NCBI RefSeq assembly: GCF_001787335.1
Contig: NZ_CP014674.1
Coordinates: 2,026,501-2,090,500, forward strand
Source: Kozakia baliensis
GTDB taxonomy: Bacteria > Pseudomonadota > Alphaproteobacteria > Acetobacterales > Acetobacteraceae
Reading direction: 5' to 3'
DNA length: 64,000 bases
Part shown: piece after piece, positions 61,355 through 64,000 of the stretch
How positions within the stretch are numbered: position 1 is the stretch's first letter
Layout: each line of letters starts with the position of its first letter
Translations under genes and position numbers: made by a program
The notes under the pieces: generated by a model
What the model saw: only the letters and a program-made list of their open reading frames with translations
Databases searched by the model: none
What the model was told of the DNA's origin: nothing

Positions 61355-64000
61355 ATCTCAGCCGTCCTTTCATCATGCGCCCCGTGGCAACGACGCTTCT
61401 GACGATTGCGTTGTTGCTGGGCGGCGTATTGGGCTATATCGCCCTCCCGGTCGCCGATTTGCCCAATGTGGACATGCCGGTGATCATGGTACAGGCGCAG
61501 CAATCCGGCGGTTCCCCCTCCGAGATCGCCAGCAGCATCGCCGAACCTCTGGAACGGCATTTGGGCGCGATTTCCGGTCTGACGGAAATGACCTCGCAAT
61601 CGATGGTCAACCAGGCGCGCATCATTCTTCAATTCGATCTTTCGCGCGATATCAACGGTGCGGCGCGCGATGTAGAGGCCGCTCTACAGGCCGCCCGCGC
61701 CGATCTGCCCAGCACGCTGCGCACGAACCCGACCTATGAAAAAGCCAATCCTAACGGCGCACCTATCCTCGTTCTGGCACTGACCTCGTCCACCCGCACA
61801 CCGGCCATGCTCTACGATCAGGCGACCAACGTGTTGCAGCAGCAACTCAGCCAGGTTCAGGGCGTGGGCGAAGTCGAGGTCGGCGGCGGCGCGCTGCCTG
61901 CCGTACGCGTCGAGATAAACCCGCTGATGCTCTACAAATACGGCATCAGCTTCGAAGACGTGCGCGCCGCGCTAGCCTCCGCCAACGCTCATACGCCGAA
62001 GGGTTTTATCGAAACCCAAGGCACGCGCTTCATGCTGGACACCAACGATCAGGCCACGACGGCGCAAGCCTATCGCGATCTGATCGTCGCTTATCGCGAT
62101 AGCCGCCCAGTCCGTCTTTCCAGCGTGGCGGAGATCAACGATAGCGTCGAAAATCTGCGCACGTTGGGCGTCTATAACGGGCAGCGCGCGGTAATCGGCC
62201 TCGTTTTCGCGCAGGCCGGAGCGAATGTGGTGAAAACCACGGATGAGATCAAAGCGCGTTTTGGCTTGATCCGCAGCGCGCTGCCACCCGATATCGATGT
62301 GCATATCGCCGTCGATCGTTCGACGACCATTCGTGCGGCTTTGGACGATACGAAAGTAACGCTGATCATCGCCGTCGTGTTGGTGGTGCTGGTCGTCCTG
62401 ATCTTTCTGCGCTCGCTTCCCGCCATTCTCGTGCCCGCCATCGTGGTGCCGACTTCCATCATCGCCACGTTTGGAGTCATGAAACTCTGCGGCTATCAGC
62501 TCGACAATATGTCGCTAATGGCGCTGACGATCTCGACCGGCTTCGTGGTGGACGACGCCATCGTGGTGCTGGAAAACGTCACCCGCTATCTCGAACTGGG
62601 TGAACGCCCGCTGCACGCCGCCTTGCATGGTGCGGGCGAAGTGGCTTTCACCGTGATCTCCATCACGCTCTCGCTGATCGCCGTGTTCGTGCCGATCATT
62701 CTGCTAGGCGGCATCGCCGGGCGGCTGTTCCACGAATTCGCCATGACGATCTCGATCACGCTCGTCATTTCGATGCTGCTTTCGCTCTCTCTCACCCCGA
62801 TGATGTGCGCGCTTTTGCTGCGTCCCATGCCGGCGGAAAGCCGTGAGAAAGGTCTGGGAGGGCGGATAGAACGCGTATTGGACAGCATTACGCACGGCTA
62901 CGCCGCCTCGTTGGACGTTGCGTTACGGCATGAATGGCTGATGCTGCTCTCCCTTCCTGCGACGCTGATCATCGCCGGGGCTTTGTTCGTCAAAATGCCG
63001 AAGGGGTTTTTCCCGGAAGAAGATACTGGGTTGATGATGGGCCACCTGATCGGCGATCAATCGACTTCTTTTTCGCAGATGAGCAAAAAAACAGCCGAGA
63101 CGGCACGTGTCGTCTCGCATGACCGCGATGTAGCGGCGATTGTAGGGTTTTTGGGCGGGCGGCAAGCCAATCAGGCCAATCTGTTCGCCTCCCTGAAAGA
63201 TAAATCCGAACGCAACGATACGGTCAATCAAACGATTGCTCGTCTTTCCTACCGTTTCCGCAACATGGTCGGCGGGCAGGTTTTCTTCATGGCGCCTGGG
63301 GCCGTTCGTGCGGGCGCACGTAGCGGCAACGCCTCGTATCAATACGCGCTCGAAGGCCCGGATGCCGACGAGCTTTTCTCCTGGACTCCTAAGATCGTCC
63401 AGGAATTCCAGCATATTCCTTCCTTAACGGACGTCTCTTCGGACGTGCAGCAAGGCGGCAGCGCGTTGGATGTGAAAATCAACCGTGACACCGCGGCACG
63501 GACACAACTGACGCCGCAACTGATCTCCAATATCCTCTTCGATGCTTACGGGCAGCGCGCGGCGTCCATCATCTATAAATCGATCAACCAGTATCGCGTT
63601 ATCATGGAAGCGGCTCCGCGCTTCTGGTCCAATCCACAAACCTTACAGCAGGTCTGGATCAGCACATCCGGCGGCACGGCGGCCGGTGGCGTGGCGTCCA
63701 ACAATATTCGCGTGCGCAATACCGATACGAGTAGCAGCACGCTTTCCACCGCTGCTCAATCCTATCAAAATCAGATGGCCAACAGCTTGGCGGGCGGCGC
63801 TAACGCATCGAGCGGTTCAGCAGTGACCACCAGCGCGGAGACGATGATCCCCCTCACCTTCACCGCCGAGATAAAACCCGGCACTACGCCAATCAGCGTC
63901 AATCATCAGGGGCAGTCCGTCGCCACGACGATCTCCTTCAACCTTCGCCCCGGCGCATCACTCAGCGATGCTGTCAGCGCCATCAACGCTACGTTGGTGA
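61351..64000 (+). CDS. mdtC: RND efflux permease, second of two (MdtC-like), cut by the window end
   Basis: Starts at GTG 61351, overlapping the previous stop by four bases, and is open for 883 codons to the right edge. The N-terminus reads [41 protein letters not shown] is the helix 4 motif, and [20 protein letters not shown] follows. About 150 residues of the usual length of about 1030 are missing beyond the window. It contains a Ser/Gly/Ala-rich insertion near residues 770-830 (for example around [14 protein letters not shown]), longer than in E. coli MdtC. With mdtB it should form the pump. Confidence 0.93.
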   Translation, partial: MNLSRPFIMRPVATTLLTIALLLGGVLGYIALPVADLPNVDMPVIMVQAQQSGGSPSEIASSIAEPLERHLGAISGLTEMTSQSMVNQARIILQFDLSRDINGAARDVEAALQAARADLPSTLRTNPTYEKANPNGAPILVLALTSSTRTPAMLYDQATNVLQQQLSQVQGVGEVEVGGGALPAVRVEINPLMLYKYGISFEDVRAALASANAHTPKGFIETQGTRFMLDTNDQATTAQAYRDLIVAYRDSRPVRLSSVAEINDSVENLRTLGVYNGQRAVIGLVFAQAGANVVKTTDEIKARFGLIRSALPPDIDVHIAVDRSTTIRAALDDTKVTLIIAVVLVVLVVLIFLRSLPAILVPAIVVPTSIIATFGVMKLCGYQLDNMSLMALTISTGFVVDDAIVVLENVTRYLELGERPLHAALHGAGEVAFTVISITLSLIAVFVPIILLGGIAGRLFHEFAMTISITLVISMLLSLSLTPMMCALLLRPMPAESREKGLGGRIERVLDSITHGYAASLDVALRHEWLMLLSLPATLIIAGALFVKMPKGFFPEEDTGLMMGHLIGDQSTSFSQMSKKTAETARVVSHDRDVAAIVGFLGGRQANQANLFASLKDKSERNDTVNQTIARLSYRFRNMVGGQVFFMAPGAVRAGARSGNASYQYALEGPDADELFSWTPKIVQEFQHIPSLTDVSSDVQQGGSALDVKINRDTAARTQLTPQLISNILFDAYGQRAASIIYKSINQYRVIMEAAPRFWSNPQTLQQVWISTSGGTAAGGVASNNIRVRNTDTSSSTLSTAAQSYQNQMANSLAGGANASSGSAVTTSAETMIPLTFTAEIKPGTTPISVNHQGQSVATTISFNLRPGASLSDAVSAINATLV

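Overview
This is a GC-rich chromosomal window from an alphaproteobacterium, most likely an acetic acid bacterium (Acetobacteraceae). The evidence is the RNase HII/CcrM pair with GANTC sites in its promoter, an alphaproteobacterial NadQ-type Nudix regulator beside nadABC, the EnvC-like/CtpA/YibQ/RppH gene order, the MoxR-DUF58-BatA/DUF4159 block, a polyol (mannitol-type) dehydrogenase and EcfG-type stress promoters. I cannot fix the genus. No rRNA, insertion sequence, prophage, integrase or CRISPR array is visible. It reads as core chromosome with a few oddities.

Layout. 1-4 kb: acyltransferase 3 family protein (at the left edge), a Tas-like aldo/keto reductase, then a minus-strand cluster of small stress-type genes (a DUF4142 protein and two paralogous small proteins). 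4-9.2 kb: polA followed without gaps by an atypical SCO1/SenC protein and an orphan peptide-type ABC binding protein. 9.3-10.4 kb: a lipoprotein alpha/beta hydrolase and tRNA-Arg(CCG). 10.4-15.3 kb: a minus-strand run of a PP_4765-type flavoprotein, a HerA-like ATPase, a small unknown protein and the potassium transporter Kup. 15.4-20.4 kb: mannitol dehydrogenase family enzyme, an exported thioredoxin-like protein, and a TonB-dependent receptor whose promoter holds a near-perfect Pho box. 20.5-26.1 kb: NAD block with nadA-nadB-nadC, the regulator nadQ, an orphan [NiFe]-hydrogenase/NuoB-type iron-sulfur subunit coupled to nadQ, and a frameshifted ADP-sugar-type NUDIX hydrolase.

26.2-35.8 kb: S46 peptidase, a cysQ-tsaC-unknown-FAD oxidoreductase operon, a small membrane protein, and a two-domain M16 peptidase. 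35.6-38.8 kb: upp, msrB, a CsbD-like stress protein with an EcfG-type promoter, and gpmI with a start codon buried in an 11-bp inverted repeat. 38.8-43.2 kb: cell-envelope operon EnvC-like/CtpA/YibQ plus rppH. 43.2-46.8 kb: MsbA-type ABC exporter, CCA-adding enzyme, DUF1285 protein. 46.9-54.3 kb: MoxR ATPase, DUF58, BatA/DUF4159, VWA-like membrane protein and an ankyrin protein. 54.3-56.5 kb: ccrM, rnhB and a second CsbD-like gene. 56.8-64 kb: an MdtABC-type RND efflux system, with the second permease running off the right edge.

The points I would follow first are the iron-sulfur subunit translationally coupled to nadQ together with the triple half-site in front of nadA, the Pho box of the TonB receptor, the GANTC cluster in front of rnhB-ccrM, and the gpmI start-codon hairpin. 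None of these is shown experimentally here. All come from reading the sequence and comparing it from memory with known families.
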